Shown here piece by piece: positions 16,716 through 25,677 of a stretch of 64,000 nucleotides of DNA (positions within the stretch are counted from its first letter, which is position 1; every line of letters begins with the position of its first letter). Source of the stretch: Methylomicrobium lacus LW14 (GTDB lineage Bacteria > Pseudomonadota > Gammaproteobacteria > Methylococcales > Methylomonadaceae). The position numbers were made by a program, and so were the translations under genes. The notes beneath the pieces are model-generated. The model saw only the letters and a list, made by a program, of their open reading frames with translations, searched no databases and was not told the DNA's origin. The DNA lies in NCBI RefSeq assembly GCF_000527095.1, contig NZ_AZUN01000001.1, positions 1,860,001-1,924,000 on the forward strand, in the 5' to 3' direction.

Positions 16716-19058
16716 TTAAAACCGGTAAATGAACTCGTTCGAATTGGCCACCGCGTGGACCAAATCCACGAATGCTGCCGCCCGTATCGGATCGTCCAAT
16801 TTCTTGTCCTTGATGCCGGTCGGCACGTTGATCTCGAACTTGCCGTCCGCTACCGATTTTTCACGAATCACGCCTTCCTGCTCTTGCAAGAACGACAACA
16901 GCGACTCTTTTTCGGACTTGTCCGCATTGCGGGAGAACAGGATTTGATACAGGCGATCGATCCTGGCGGATTCATCCTTGCCGCCCTCGTTGATGACCCG
17001 GCCGGCCAGCGATTTCGACCAGTCGAAAATCAGCTCGCTGTTGAACAGGGTCAGTGCCTGCAATGGCGTGGTGGTCACCTCGCGCTTGCTGTGTGCCTCC
17101 TGCGGCGACGCCATGTTGAACGAATCCAGGATCGGATACGGGATGCTGCGGCGCGTAAACACGTATAGGCTGCGGCGGTTGTGATCGTGAACGTCCTTGG
17201 AGGTTTTCCAGGCCGGATCGTTGTTGAAATTGGCATCGGCCGTGTTGATCACCTTAGGCAGCGGCGGATACACGCTCGGACCGCCGACCTTGTCTTCCAG
17301 CTTGCCGGCCGCGACCAGCAACGAATCCCGGACCTGCTCGGCTTCCAGACGTTTGCGCGGGAACACCGCCAGCAACTGGTTTTCGGCGTCCGCTTGTTGT
17401 ACATCCTCGCGATAATCGGACGACTGGCGGTAAACACTGGACAACAGAATTTCGCGATGCAGTTTTTTGACGCTCCAGCCGTCCTTCACGAATTTGTCGG
17501 CCAGATAATCCAGCAGTTCCGGATTCGTCGGTTTTTCGCCGGCCTTGCCGAAATCGCTGACCGTGGCGACGATACCCTTGCCGAAATATTGATCCCACAC
17601 CCGGTTCACATAGACGCGAGCGGTTAAGGGATTGGTCGGACTGGTCAGCCATTTGACCAGTGCGGCGCGGCGTCCGGACGAGAACGGCAACGGCTTGATA
17701 TCCGGTTTTTCGTCGGTAATCGCCGCCGGGAACGCCGGCTGCACTTCTTCCTGCGGTTTTTCGTGATCGCCGACCGCGAAAACATAGCTCGGCGGCGCGT
17801 CAGGATGACCGAGTTCGGTCATCGCCGAAATGGTGTTGGAGCTGGTGGCCGGTTTCAGATCGTTGAACTTTCTGAGCTGTTTTTCCAGTTTGTCCAGTTC
17901 CGCCCATTGCGCGGCGATCTTCTTGTCATAGGTCTTAGGATCGGTGCTCTCGCCTTTTTCCTGGAAGAAAGACTGCAAGCTGCGTTCGTCGGTCACGTTA
18001 GCCAGGCGATGGTTGACCCAGCGATCCTGCGCGTTCCATTTTTCTTTCGGCTTGAAGATCGCTTCACGCGAATCGGTCAGATAGCGTTCCTTGTGATACT
18101 TCAGCGCTTCTTCCCGGTGGGTGTCGATAATCGCGTTTTGTTTGGCGCGAATGTCCTTGGTCGCCTCTTCCCATTTGGCCCATTGCTGCTCGTATTGACG
18201 TTCGACGTCGCCTTTTTTGGCCGGAATATTGTCGACCGGCGCGATGTTCGCGAAGAACGATTGCAGCGAGAAATAATCCTTCTGGCTGATCTTGTCGAAC
18301 TTGTGATTGTGGCAGCGCGCGCACTCGACCGTCTGCCCCAGGACCACCTTGCCGACCGTATCGGTGATGTCGGTGGTGATCTGATATTTACGCTGTACCA
18401 GGTCGCGCGAGTTGGCGTTGTCGGGGAATTGCGCCATGAAGCCGGTCGCGATCAGGGCTTGCTCATCCCCAGGCCATAACTCGTCACCCGCTAATTGCTC
18501 CTGAATGAAGCGATCATAGGGTTTGTCCTGGTTGAACGCATTGATCACATAATCGCGGTAACGCCACATGTTCAGCCGGTTGTTATCGTTCTGAAATCCG
18601 GTGCTGTCGGCATAACGGGCCAAATCCAGCCATTTCCGTCCCTGGCGTTCGCCGTATTTCGCCGAGGCCAACAGGCGGTCGACCAATTTTTCGTAAGCAT
18701 TGGTCGACTTATCGTTCACGAAGGCGTCGACTTCTTCCGGCGTCGGAATCACGCCCCAGCCGTCCAGAGTCGCGCGGCGGATGAATGCGGCGCGGTCGGC
18801 ATCCTTCGAAGGTTGCAAACCCTTGGCCTCCAACTTCGCCAAAATATAGGCATCGACCGGCGTCCTGACCCAATCCTGCTGTTTGACGGCCGGAACCGCC
18901 GGCGCTTTTACCGGCTGATAAGACCAGAGTTTTGACTTGGACTTCGCCGCCGGCGCGCTTTCCTGCGCAGGCGCCGGCTTGTCGTCCGCTGTCGGGGTAT
19001 CGATGCTGACCGCCACCGCTATCCCCCAAACGGCGAGGTAAGATAATTTTCTTTTCAT
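16716..19058 (-). CDS. DUF1549/DUF1553 protein with one c-type haem site
   Basis: This 780-residue exported protein follows the planctomycete-type layout without the N-terminal cytochrome domain. It has a signal peptide, DUF1549 from about residue 65 (RTPVDAYILAKLEAKGL, then YGERQGRKWLDLARYADSTGFQ), a haem site ECARCHNHKFDKISQKDYF near residue 248, and DUF1553 in the last third (GRRAALVKWLTSPTNPLTARVYVNRVWDQYFG). It lies between the rhodanese-like and DUF1501 genes and is presumably their functional partner in the periplasm. Only about six sulfur-containing residues occur in the mature chain, two of them haem ligands. The substrate is unknown. Confidence 0.9.
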   Translation of the reverse strand: MKRKLSYLAVWGIAVAVSIDTPTADDKPAPAQESAPAAKSKSKLWSYQPVKAPAVPAVKQQDWVRTPVDAYILAKLEAKGLQPSKDADRAAFIRRATLDGWGVIPTPEEVDAFVNDKSTNAYEKLVDRLLASAKYGERQGRKWLDLARYADSTGFQNDNNRLNMWRYRDYVINAFNQDKPYDRFIQEQLAGDELWPGDEQALIATGFMAQFPDNANSRDLVQRKYQITTDITDTVGKVVLGQTVECARCHNHKFDKISQKDYFSLQSFFANIAPVDNIPAKKGDVERQYEQQWAKWEEATKDIRAKQNAIIDTHREEALKYHKERYLTDSREAIFKPKEKWNAQDRWVNHRLANVTDERSLQSFFQEKGESTDPKTYDKKIAAQWAELDKLEKQLRKFNDLKPATSSNTISAMTELGHPDAPPSYVFAVGDHEKPQEEVQPAFPAAITDEKPDIKPLPFSSGRRAALVKWLTSPTNPLTARVYVNRVWDQYFGKGIVATVSDFGKAGEKPTNPELLDYLADKFVKDGWSVKKLHREILLSSVYRQSSDYREDVQQADAENQLLAVFPRKRLEAEQVRDSLLVAAGKLEDKVGGPSVYPPLPKVINTADANFNNDPAWKTSKDVHDHNRRSLYVFTRRSIPYPILDSFNMASPQEAHSKREVTTTPLQALTLFNSELIFDWSKSLAGRVINEGGKDESARIDRLYQILFSRNADKSEKESLLSFLQEQEGVIREKSVADGKFEINVPTGIKDKKLDDPIRAAAFVDLVHAVANSNEFIYRF

Positions 19059-19097
19059 AGATTTACTCCAAAACTAACGAAGACGAGGCGTCAGGTT

Positions 19098-19556
19098 CTA
19101 ATGCGCTTTCGGCGCCGGCGGCACGATTTTGGTAATCTTGCCGCCTTCTTCTTCATAGTTCTGCGAGCCTATCGCCCCGACCACCTTGAAGCCTTTCTCG
19201 GCCAAAGCATCCCCCGCGGCGCCCGCACGACCGGCGTGATTCGAAACGGTCACGATCGATCTTTCCTTCGGAATGAAAGGCAGCGCCGCTTCCAGCTCCT
19301 TGGCCTGAACGCTCAGATAAACCGGAAAGCTGCCGATCTTGCTGACTTCGTCCGGGCGGCGCACGTCGATAATCAACAATTCCTCCGGCTTGGCCAAGAG
19401 GGCATCGATCTGCGCGCGGTTAAGCTTCGGCGTTTTGTAGCTGTAAGGTTTGGGTTCCGGTTTATTGCCGTGCGCGTGTTCCGCCGCGGTCGCCAAACCG
19501 AACGGACTGACCAGCATCATCGTTAGCAGAAATAGTGTGGTGGTATTTTTGATCAT
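19098..19556 (-). CDS. exported rhodanese-fold protein lacking the catalytic Cys
   Basis: The 152-residue protein has a signal peptide (MIKNTTTLFLLTMMLVSPFGLATAA), a His-containing linker and a single rhodanese domain (LLIIDVRRPDEVSKIGSFP ... SIVTVSNHAGRAG). The active-site loop reads SNHAGRAG where sulfurtransferases have a Cys, and the mature protein has neither Cys nor Met. It therefore cannot carry a persulfide in the normal way and is probably a binding or scaffold module. The start at ATG 19556 has AGAAGAAG upstream; ATG 19613 is unlikely. It is the first gene behind the near-perfect sigma-54 promoter at 19639-19654. Confidence 0.85.
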   Translation of the reverse strand: MIKNTTTLFLLTMMLVSPFGLATAAEHAHGNKPEPKPYSYKTPKLNRAQIDALLAKPEELLIIDVRRPDEVSKIGSFPVYLSVQAKELEAALPFIPKERSIVTVSNHAGRAGAAGDALAEKGFKVVGAIGSQNYEEEGGKITKIVPPAPKAH

Positions 19557-19638
19557 CGCTTCTTCTCTTTTCTTTTTGGGTTCTTGGCAAAAGCGCGCTG
19601 AAATGGCGCGCATGGATCATGTTGTACTCAGATCATTT

Positions 19639-19654
19639 TGCAACATGCGTGCCA
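19639..19654 (-). promoter_or_regulatory. sigma-54 promoter of the rhodanese/DUF1549/DUF1501 operon
   Basis: On the minus strand TGGCACG-CATG-TTGCA matches the -24/-12 consensus TGGCACG-N4-TTGCW at every defined position. It would start transcription about 70 bases before the rhodanese gene. The centres of two enhancer-like dyads lie 136 and 168 bp upstream. Confidence 0.85.
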
Positions 19655-19779
19655 GACTCACCGACTCTCGCCGACCTGAAAAACAAAATAATTACCTATT
19701 GATTTACAAAGGATTTTTTACAGACACACGAAGAGGAAGACCGCCGCATGAGGGTTTGAAGGATGGGTACGCCAGCCCA

Positions 19780-19829
19780 CTGATGAAATAGCAACAGCCC
19801 GACAACACCCGCTGTTGCTGGGCTAGCAA
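19780..19829. promoter_or_regulatory. enhancer-like dyad pair A (rhodanese operon)
   Basis: Two dyads, CTGATGA-AATA-GCAACAG (19780-19797) and CTGTTGC-TGGG-CTAGCAA (19812-19829), have centres 32 bp apart. They lie upstream of the sigma-54 promoter at 19639-19654. The second abuts the terminator of the SMP-30 operon. The rest of 19557-19908 holds no gene. Confidence 0.75.
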
Positions 19830-19831
19830 GC

Positions 19832-19866
19832 AAAAAAAACGGGCCAAGGAATATATCCTTGACCCG
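19832..19866 (-). terminator. rho-independent terminator after the SMP-30 gene
   Basis: On the minus strand CGGGTCAAGGA and TCCTTGGCCCG pair around a five-base loop and are followed by eight T residues. It closely resembles the terminator at 26681-26711. Confidence 0.85.
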
Positions 19867-19908
19867 CCAAGAGAGCACACTACGGGACTAAAAAACTATG
19901 CCACGGGA

Positions 19909-20862
19909 TTACTTGGCTCGGCTGCTGATGCCTTGCACCAACAACGGTATCTTGTAAGCGGCGCCGCGTCCCACCACGTACAGGGTTTTCTTGTCCTTAC
20001 CCGCAAACGCCAGATTTTGCGGCTTCTTCGGCAGCGGAATCACGCCCAGCGCCGCGCCCTTCGCATCGAACACTTCGACGCCGGCATTCGAGGCCACATA
20101 CAGCCTGCCTTCGTCATCCAACGCCAGACCGTCGGCGCCGCTGGACCAAGCCTTGTCATCGCCCTGTTTCCAGCCTTCCAGTTTGGCGAAGTTGCGCCGA
20201 TTCGCAATCGAACCGTCGGCCGCGATATCGTAAGCCAAGATGTGTTCGCCCGAGGTATTGGCGACATACAGCACCTTTTCGTCCTTGCTCAGCTGAATGC
20301 CGTTCGGACGTTCGATGTCGTTGGCCAGGCGTTTCAATTCGCCGCTAGGGCTGATGGTGAACACGCCGGGATGTGACGGCGGCGGATTGGGTTGCTCCTT
20401 AGTTGGGCGGGTGCCGCTGTCAGTAAAATAAATCGCACCGCTATTCGCGCGCACCAGGTCGTTGGGCCGCTGGAATTCCACCCCTTCGAATTTTTCGGCC
20501 AGGGTCTTTTTCTTGTCGGCCGGATACACGATGCCGACCTGGGTTTTCACCGTCTGCACCGCATACAATTCGCCGCCGGCACCCCAGGCCAAGCCGTTGG
20601 CGCCATTCGAATTTTTGAGAAACACCGAGACTTTATCGTCAGGTCCGATACGCACGATGTTGTTAGCCTGGGTTTCGGTGAACAACAGGCTGCCGTCGCT
20701 GTGCGCGATCGGCCCTTCGGTGCCCTTGAAGCCGTCCTTGATCAGTTCGACCACTACGCCGCCGGCCGCGACGCCGGGAATCGCCGGAGTCACCGGATCA
20801 TCGGCCTGCACGGAGGCCGCAAACAGTAAAACGCCTACTGTCGGAATGAATTTGCGTAACAT
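19909..20862 (-). CDS. exported SMP-30/gluconolactonase-like beta-propeller
   Basis: This 317-residue protein has a signal peptide ending in VQA and a six-bladed SMP-30/LRE propeller. The metal-ligand positions of the family are visible: Glu in GTEGPIAHSDG, Asn in FQRPNDLVRANSGAIYFTD and Asp in SSGADGLALDDEGRLYVAS. Relatives hydrolyse sugar lactones or organophosphates; the substrate here is unknown. The mature chain contains no Met and no Cys by hand count. The start at ATG 20862 has GGAG eight bases upstream; ATG 20988 would add 42 residues that overlap the TonB receptor gene. It is the second gene after the TonB receptor (61-base gap) and ends before a strong terminator. Confidence 0.88.
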   Translation of the reverse strand: MLRKFIPTVGVLLFAASVQADDPVTPAIPGVAAGGVVVELIKDGFKGTEGPIAHSDGSLLFTETQANNIVRIGPDDKVSVFLKNSNGANGLAWGAGGELYAVQTVKTQVGIVYPADKKKTLAEKFEGVEFQRPNDLVRANSGAIYFTDSGTRPTKEQPNPPPSHPGVFTISPSGELKRLANDIERPNGIQLSKDEKVLYVANTSGEHILAYDIAADGSIANRRNFAKLEGWKQGDDKAWSSGADGLALDDEGRLYVASNAGVEVFDAKGAALGVIPLPKKPQNLAFAGKDKKTLYVVGRGAAYKIPLLVQGISSRAK

Positions 20863-20923
20863 GAAAAATCTCCAATTGCTGATTGTCTGAATGGAATTGA
20901 GCGGCATCAAGCCGCCGAAAGTT

Positions 20924-23668
20924 TTAGAATCTGGCCCTGAAATGCACGCCGTAATAACGTGCTTCGCCGTAAGTCGCGCTCGACGCACCGGTGCTGGACC
21001 AGTTGCCGACGTTGGTCAGATAGAGGGTATCGAAGATATTTCTGCCGACCAGATCCAGGTTGTATTTGCCGTCTTTGGTGCCGACGCCGATACCGCCATC
21101 GGTCACGTGATAAGCCGGCTGTTTGCCCGATGCGGAGAGGCTGGCGTTATAGTTGGCCTGGGATTTGAAGCTGTCCACCAAAAAGGCGTGCCATTGCAGG
21201 CCGTAATCGTCGCCTACGCCAAAGCCTAAAGGCACGCGGTAATCGAAACCGAAGTTGGCGGTAAATGCCGGCGCATTCGGCAGGGTCAGGCCGGTTTGGT
21301 CGCAAACCGGCTTATTGGCTTCAGGCGCGCAAGGCGCGTTCTTGAAGTCGGTATAAACCGCGTGGTTGTAGGAGCCGTTCAGGAACAGATTCAAACCGCG
21401 CGCGACATCCCAGCTCGTCTCCAATTCGATACCGCGCAACTGGATGCCCTCGATATTGCCCAGCGTGGTCCGGAACTGACCCGGACGCGCCTCATCAGGC
21501 AACACCAACTGGGATTGAAAGCCATTCACGTCGGTCTGGTATAGATTCAAGTTGACCACCAGCTTGCGGTCGAGCCAGCTGCTCTTGATGCCCAATTCGT
21601 AATCCATCACGTCCTCGGGATCGACGTTTTCGACCGCGCCGGTATTGGAGTTGAACTGCGCGGCGCCGGATTTTTGTCCGCCGGCCACCGAGAAATAAGC
21701 CATGACATCCTTGGTAATCTTATAACTCGGGTTAACCAGCCAGTTTTGCGAGTTCTGATCGAAACCCTGACGGTCGGCCGTCCAATTTTGTGTTATCCGG
21801 CCGTTGCGAATGGCCTGCGCATCGGTCAGGTTTTGCGCGCTGGCGCCGATCGAGGAGGATAACGCAGCCAAATCGGCGCCGCCATACGAACGATGGTTTC
21901 CGGAGTTCGATCGCTGTTCAAAGGTATTGCGCAAGCCCAGGGTCAGCGTCGCCGCGTCGGTAATATGCCAGTTCAGCTGGCCGTAGCCGGCATAACTGTC
22001 GGTGGCCGGATTCAGAGCAGCCGTATCGAACACTTCGCGTAACGAGGCCTGCATCATCTGCCGGCCAATGGCCGACGAATTCAGGCGGCCGTATTGCGCA
22101 TTGGAGGCATAGAAAGCGCCCGCGTCATCGCCGTAATGGTTTTGGCTGAAGGTATCCGCGGTGCTGCGCATCGTAAAGAGACCGGCCTGATAATCGATTG
22201 GCCCCGGCTCTTTGGAAGCAATACGAAATTCCTGCGACCATTGTTCGTTTTTGACGGTAACCCCGCCGATGCGCATGATGTCCGCCACCGAACGGTCGCC
22301 GTCATGATGCGGTTCGAACAACGAATCCCGATACGCCGAAACCGAGGTGAAGCGATGCCCCAGCACATCCCAGTTGATTTCGGCGGACACGCCCTCGCCA
22401 TCGGCGCGGGATACCTGCTTGTTGTCTTGCGCGACTTTGCGCGGATCGCCGATGATGGTAACCGGTTGCCCGGAACGCTTGAAGACATCGAACCAATCGC
22501 GTCCGAGACGAGAGCTATAGGTGATAGGCCGTGCCGTACCATCGGCAAATGTTGCAGGATCATCCAAATTCGGGTTAACGCTCATACTTTGCGTGGACGA
22601 GCTGCGATCCACGATCAGACGCGCGGACAATTCGTCGCTCGGCGTCAGCAAGAACTGCAAGCGGCCGCCCAGCGCATTGGTTTCCTGTAGCTTGCCATTG
22701 GTGATCGCCACATCGAGGTTTTCGACCCAGCCGTCGCGCCGGTCGATATAGCCGGAAGCGCGGTAGGCGAGCAAGCCAGGGAGAATCGTACCGGTCGCAC
22801 CGAACTTGCCTTGCAGCGAGTTGCGATTGCCGGCAAAGCCGTCGGCGTAATAACCCGATTTGAAGGAAGGCGCCTGACTTACGACGTTCACCAAACCCAG
22901 GTTGCTGTTCTTGCCTTGCAAGGTTCCCTGAGGCCCCCGCAACACCTCGACGTGATCGATATCGGCATAGTTGGCCCAGGTCGAACCGACCCAGGACTGC
23001 CAGACGTTGTCGATCATCACGCCGACGCTGGACTCCATCGATTCGTTGCCGCTGTTCTTGCCCAAGCCGCGCAACGCGATACTGGTCTGCCGCGCATTGG
23101 TGCTGGTCACGCCGAGGTTCGGCACCCGGCGCGCAAAATCCGCAACGCTGACGATGTTGTCCCGCTTCATCTGCTCGCCGCTGATGACCGCAACTGGGAT
23201 TGGCACTTCCTGTAATTTTTCTTCCTTACGCCGCGAGGTGACCGTCACTTCCGCCAGATTCTTCGGCTCCTCCTTCACTTCCTCGGCTTTGGGTTCCGGC
23301 GCGGCAGCCGCCACCGCATTGCCCGATGCAGCCCCGCCGGGAACGGCGCTGGCTGCCGCCGGCGTATCCAATGGCGCTTCGGCGGCGCCTTGGTTAATCA
23401 ATTCCTGCTCGCGCTGCTTGGAAGCTTCCAGTTCACGGGTCAAACGCTCGACCTGGGCTTTCAGGTCGGCAACGGAGGGATCGCCGCCGGCGGACTTGTT
23501 TTCCGCCTGATTCACCGGGGCTGCGGACACCTCGTGAGCCGCCAGCAGGGATGCGCCGGCGACGGCCAATGCCACGCAGGACACGAGTTTGCGGCGGCGG
23601 CTGATAGAGGGTGGCACACCCGGCTGCTCGGCGCCTATCGAAGGGACGCCAGTTCCATGTTCATTCAC
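20924..23668 (-). CDS. TonB-dependent outer-membrane receptor with N-terminal coiled coil
   Basis: This 914-residue receptor has an extended signal region (RRRKLVSCVALAVAGASLLAAHEVSAA) and a coiled-coil segment (about 67-93, DLKAQVERLTRELEASKQRE). An Ala/Pro/Glu-rich linker precedes a TonB-box-like NLAEVTVTSRRKEE. The plug domain has VPNLGV, IALRGLGKNSGNESMESSVG and DHVEVLRGPQGTLQGKNS, and the beta-barrel ends in the C-terminal aromatic signature RYYGVHFRARF. It is probably a receptor for a small organic ligand and not a typical siderophore. It is co-transcribed with the SMP-30 gene from a sigma-54-type promoter at 23767-23782. Two Cys occur in a barrel loop (PCAPEANKPVC). Confidence 0.92.
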   Translation of the reverse strand: MNEHGTGVPSIGAEQPGVPPSISRRRKLVSCVALAVAGASLLAAHEVSAAPVNQAENKSAGGDPSVADLKAQVERLTRELEASKQREQELINQGAAEAPLDTPAAASAVPGGAASGNAVAAAAPEPKAEEVKEEPKNLAEVTVTSRRKEEKLQEVPIPVAVISGEQMKRDNIVSVADFARRVPNLGVTSTNARQTSIALRGLGKNSGNESMESSVGVMIDNVWQSWVGSTWANYADIDHVEVLRGPQGTLQGKNSNLGLVNVVSQAPSFKSGYYADGFAGNRNSLQGKFGATGTILPGLLAYRASGYIDRRDGWVENLDVAITNGKLQETNALGGRLQFLLTPSDELSARLIVDRSSSTQSMSVNPNLDDPATFADGTARPITYSSRLGRDWFDVFKRSGQPVTIIGDPRKVAQDNKQVSRADGEGVSAEINWDVLGHRFTSVSAYRDSLFEPHHDGDRSVADIMRIGGVTVKNEQWSQEFRIASKEPGPIDYQAGLFTMRSTADTFSQNHYGDDAGAFYASNAQYGRLNSSAIGRQMMQASLREVFDTAALNPATDSYAGYGQLNWHITDAATLTLGLRNTFEQRSNSGNHRSYGGADLAALSSSIGASAQNLTDAQAIRNGRITQNWTADRQGFDQNSQNWLVNPSYKITKDVMAYFSVAGGQKSGAAQFNSNTGAVENVDPEDVMDYELGIKSSWLDRKLVVNLNLYQTDVNGFQSQLVLPDEARPGQFRTTLGNIEGIQLRGIELETSWDVARGLNLFLNGSYNHAVYTDFKNAPCAPEANKPVCDQTGLTLPNAPAFTANFGFDYRVPLGFGVGDDYGLQWHAFLVDSFKSQANYNASLSASGKQPAYHVTDGGIGVGTKDGKYNLDLVGRNIFDTLYLTNVGNWSSTGASSATYGEARYYGVHFRARF

Positions 23669-23766
23669 TAATTCACCTATGCGTTAAAGGTTGATAAAGC
23701 CGTTAATCGCCAAGGCAAACTGTGTCACAAGCGACTCCCGCGTCCTTGGCTGTTATGAAGCTTTAA

Positions 23767-23782
23767 CGCAAACGCTGTGCCA
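23767..23782 (-). promoter_or_regulatory. sigma-54-type promoter of the TonB receptor operon
   Basis: On the minus strand TGGCACA-GCGT-TTGCG keeps the invariant GG-N10-GC and differs from consensus at two positions. The receptor ATG is about 100 bases downstream. The nearest dyad centre is 132 bp upstream. Confidence 0.75.
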
Positions 23783-23903
23783 ATCGTTATTTGATGTTCA
23801 GGCCATGCCTGTAAAAAATGGTAAATAAATGATATTCAAATTATTTTAATTCCTTGCCGGACACTCAAGGCGCATTCACAAACACAGATCCCGCGGCCCG
23901 ATG

Positions 23904-23953
23904 CTGCTGATTTGTCCACAGACCCTGTTGCCAATCTGCACTTCAAACAACAA
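23904..23953. promoter_or_regulatory. enhancer-like dyad pair C (shared by divergent genes)
   Basis: CTGCTGA-TTTG-TCCACAG (23904-23921) and a weaker CTGCACT-TCAA-ACAACAA (23936-23953) have centres 32 bp apart. They lie between divergent -24/-12 sequences for the TonB receptor and the arylsulfotransferase-like gene. The remainder of 23669-24177 shows no gene. Confidence 0.65.
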
Positions 23954-24109
23954 CAGCCGCACTGTTCCCCACAACGCCCGCCCCGCCCTCCGCACAACCG
24001 AATCATTATCCCGGGGAACCGGCCTTAGGCGAAAAATACTTGCCGATCAACGCCGCCAGCCGTGCCCGCTTTCGGCCATGACGGCATCGGCGCGAGCTGA
24101 ACTGCAATC

Positions 24110-24125
24110 TGGAATAAAACTTGCT
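24110..24125 (+). promoter_or_regulatory. possible sigma-54 promoter of the arylsulfotransferase-like gene
   Basis: TGGAATA-AAAC-TTGCT has a perfect -12 element and the GG of the -24 element with N10 spacing, but the rest of the -24 element is weak. The ATG is about 53 bases downstream. The nearest dyad centre is 167 bp upstream. Confidence 0.5.
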
Positions 24126-24177
24126 GAACTCAAGGCTCATCCCATTCCGACAACCCAACCATCATGACTCACCCTCT

Positions 24178-25569
24178 ATGACAAAATCCAATGACTCCAG
24201 ACCTGCTCCATTGCTCAGCGCGGCTTGCGTCCTGGCCGGCGGCTTGCTTGCCGCCACTGCCACGGCGGCGCCAAGCATTTACCCGACCGGCACGACCCGC
24301 TACGATCCTGTCAAAGCCTTCAACAGCTTCATCCTGTTTACCGGCGGCGACAATATCGCCCACCTGATCGACATGAACGGCAATTCGGTGCATGAATGGA
24401 AAGATGCCGCCAGCCACAGCACGCTGATCGATCCGGCCGTGAACGGCGGCAAGCTAGGACATGTGTTCGTGACGCTGGAAACCACCGAAGGCAAAGGCAC
24501 CGGCCTGGTGCCGGGCCAAATCAACCGGCGTATCGCCAAGACCGTCGGCGAGCTGGACTGGGACGGCAACACGGTGTGGAGTTTCGGCGACAAGGCGCCC
24601 GGCGGCGCCGCGCAGCAACATCACGACTGGGCCCGGCTGCCGAACGGCAATACCGCGGTGCTGGCCAATTGGGTCCATGCGGTGAAGGGTTTCAAACAGA
24701 AGGAGGTGCTGGACGACGTGATTTACGAAGTTAATCCGGCCGGCGAGGTGGTGTGGAAATGGATCGCCTCCGAGCATCTGAACGAGTTCGGCTTCACCCC
24801 GGCCGAACTGAAGCTGGTCAAGAACGCGCCGATCGCCGACTACCTGCATGTGAACAATCTGAAGGTGGTCGGCCCGAATCGCTGGTTTGCCGCCGGCGAT
24901 AAACGTTTCGCGCCGGACAATCTGCTATTTGACTCGCGCAACGCCAATTTCATCGCGATCATCGACCGCCAGTCCGGCAAGATCGTCTGGCGGCTGGGCC
25001 CACACTATGCCGAGGCCACGATCGAAGGGCAATTGCCCCGAAAAACACCCAGACCCGTCGATCAGATCAGCGCCCAGCATGACGCGCACATCATTCCGGA
25101 AGGACTGCCCGGCGCCGGCAATTTGCTGGTCTTCGACAACCAGGGCATCGCCGGCTACCCGCCGGCCGCGGTGCCGCGAACCGGCGGCTCCCGTGTGCTC
25201 GAAATCGATCCGGTCAAGAACGAAATCGTCTGGCAATACAGCGGCGAAAGCTCCGGGGGACCTGCCTGGTCGTTCCGCAGCACACACATCAGCGCCGCCC
25301 GCCGCTTGCCGAACGGCAACACCTTCATCGACGAAGGCCAGAGCGGCCGCTTGTTCCAGGTGACGCCCGACGGCGACATCGTGTGGGAATATGTGAATCC
25401 GTATGGCAAAGTCGGCGAGGACGCCTTGACCGGCAAGGACACCGCCAACTTCCAGCTCTACCGGGGCCAGCCTGTGCCGTACGCCTGGGTGCCGGCCGGC
25501 ACGGCGCACAGCGAAAAGGCGGTGGCGCCGCCGGAATTGGCTCGATACCAGATTCAGGCAACGCTTTAA
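24178..25569 (+). CDS. exported arylsulfotransferase (ASST)-family beta-propeller protein
   Basis: The protein has a signal peptide (LLSAACVLAGGLLAATATAA) and repeated propeller blades with the pattern GEVVWKW, GKIVWRLGPH, NEIVWQYSG and GDIVWEY, typical of the arylsulfate sulfotransferase family. His-rich segments QQHHDWARLPNGNT and AQHDAHIIPEG are candidates for the catalytic or ligand region. The family transfers sulfate between phenolic esters, but many members have no tested activity. The mature chain of about 430 residues contains one Met and no Cys. The start at ATG 24178 gives a clean signal peptide; a TTG at 24121 would extend it. It is followed by the cupin gene on the same strand. 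Confidence 0.85.
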   Translation: MTKSNDSRPAPLLSAACVLAGGLLAATATAAPSIYPTGTTRYDPVKAFNSFILFTGGDNIAHLIDMNGNSVHEWKDAASHSTLIDPAVNGGKLGHVFVTLETTEGKGTGLVPGQINRRIAKTVGELDWDGNTVWSFGDKAPGGAAQQHHDWARLPNGNTAVLANWVHAVKGFKQKEVLDDVIYEVNPAGEVVWKWIASEHLNEFGFTPAELKLVKNAPIADYLHVNNLKVVGPNRWFAAGDKRFAPDNLLFDSRNANFIAIIDRQSGKIVWRLGPHYAEATIEGQLPRKTPRPVDQISAQHDAHIIPEGLPGAGNLLVFDNQGIAGYPPAAVPRTGGSRVLEIDPVKNEIVWQYSGESSGGPAWSFRSTHISAARRLPNGNTFIDEGQSGRLFQVTPDGDIVWEYVNPYGKVGEDALTGKDTANFQLYRGQPVPYAWVPAGTAHSEKAVAPPELARYQIQATL

Positions 25570-25677
25570 AGCCTTTTGGCCATCGCACACGATGCCAATG
25601 ACGATGGGTTTCTGAGGCTGACAATTGTAATCTTCAGAAGCCCTTATTTTGTACAAAAACCCGATCAGGAGAATCTC

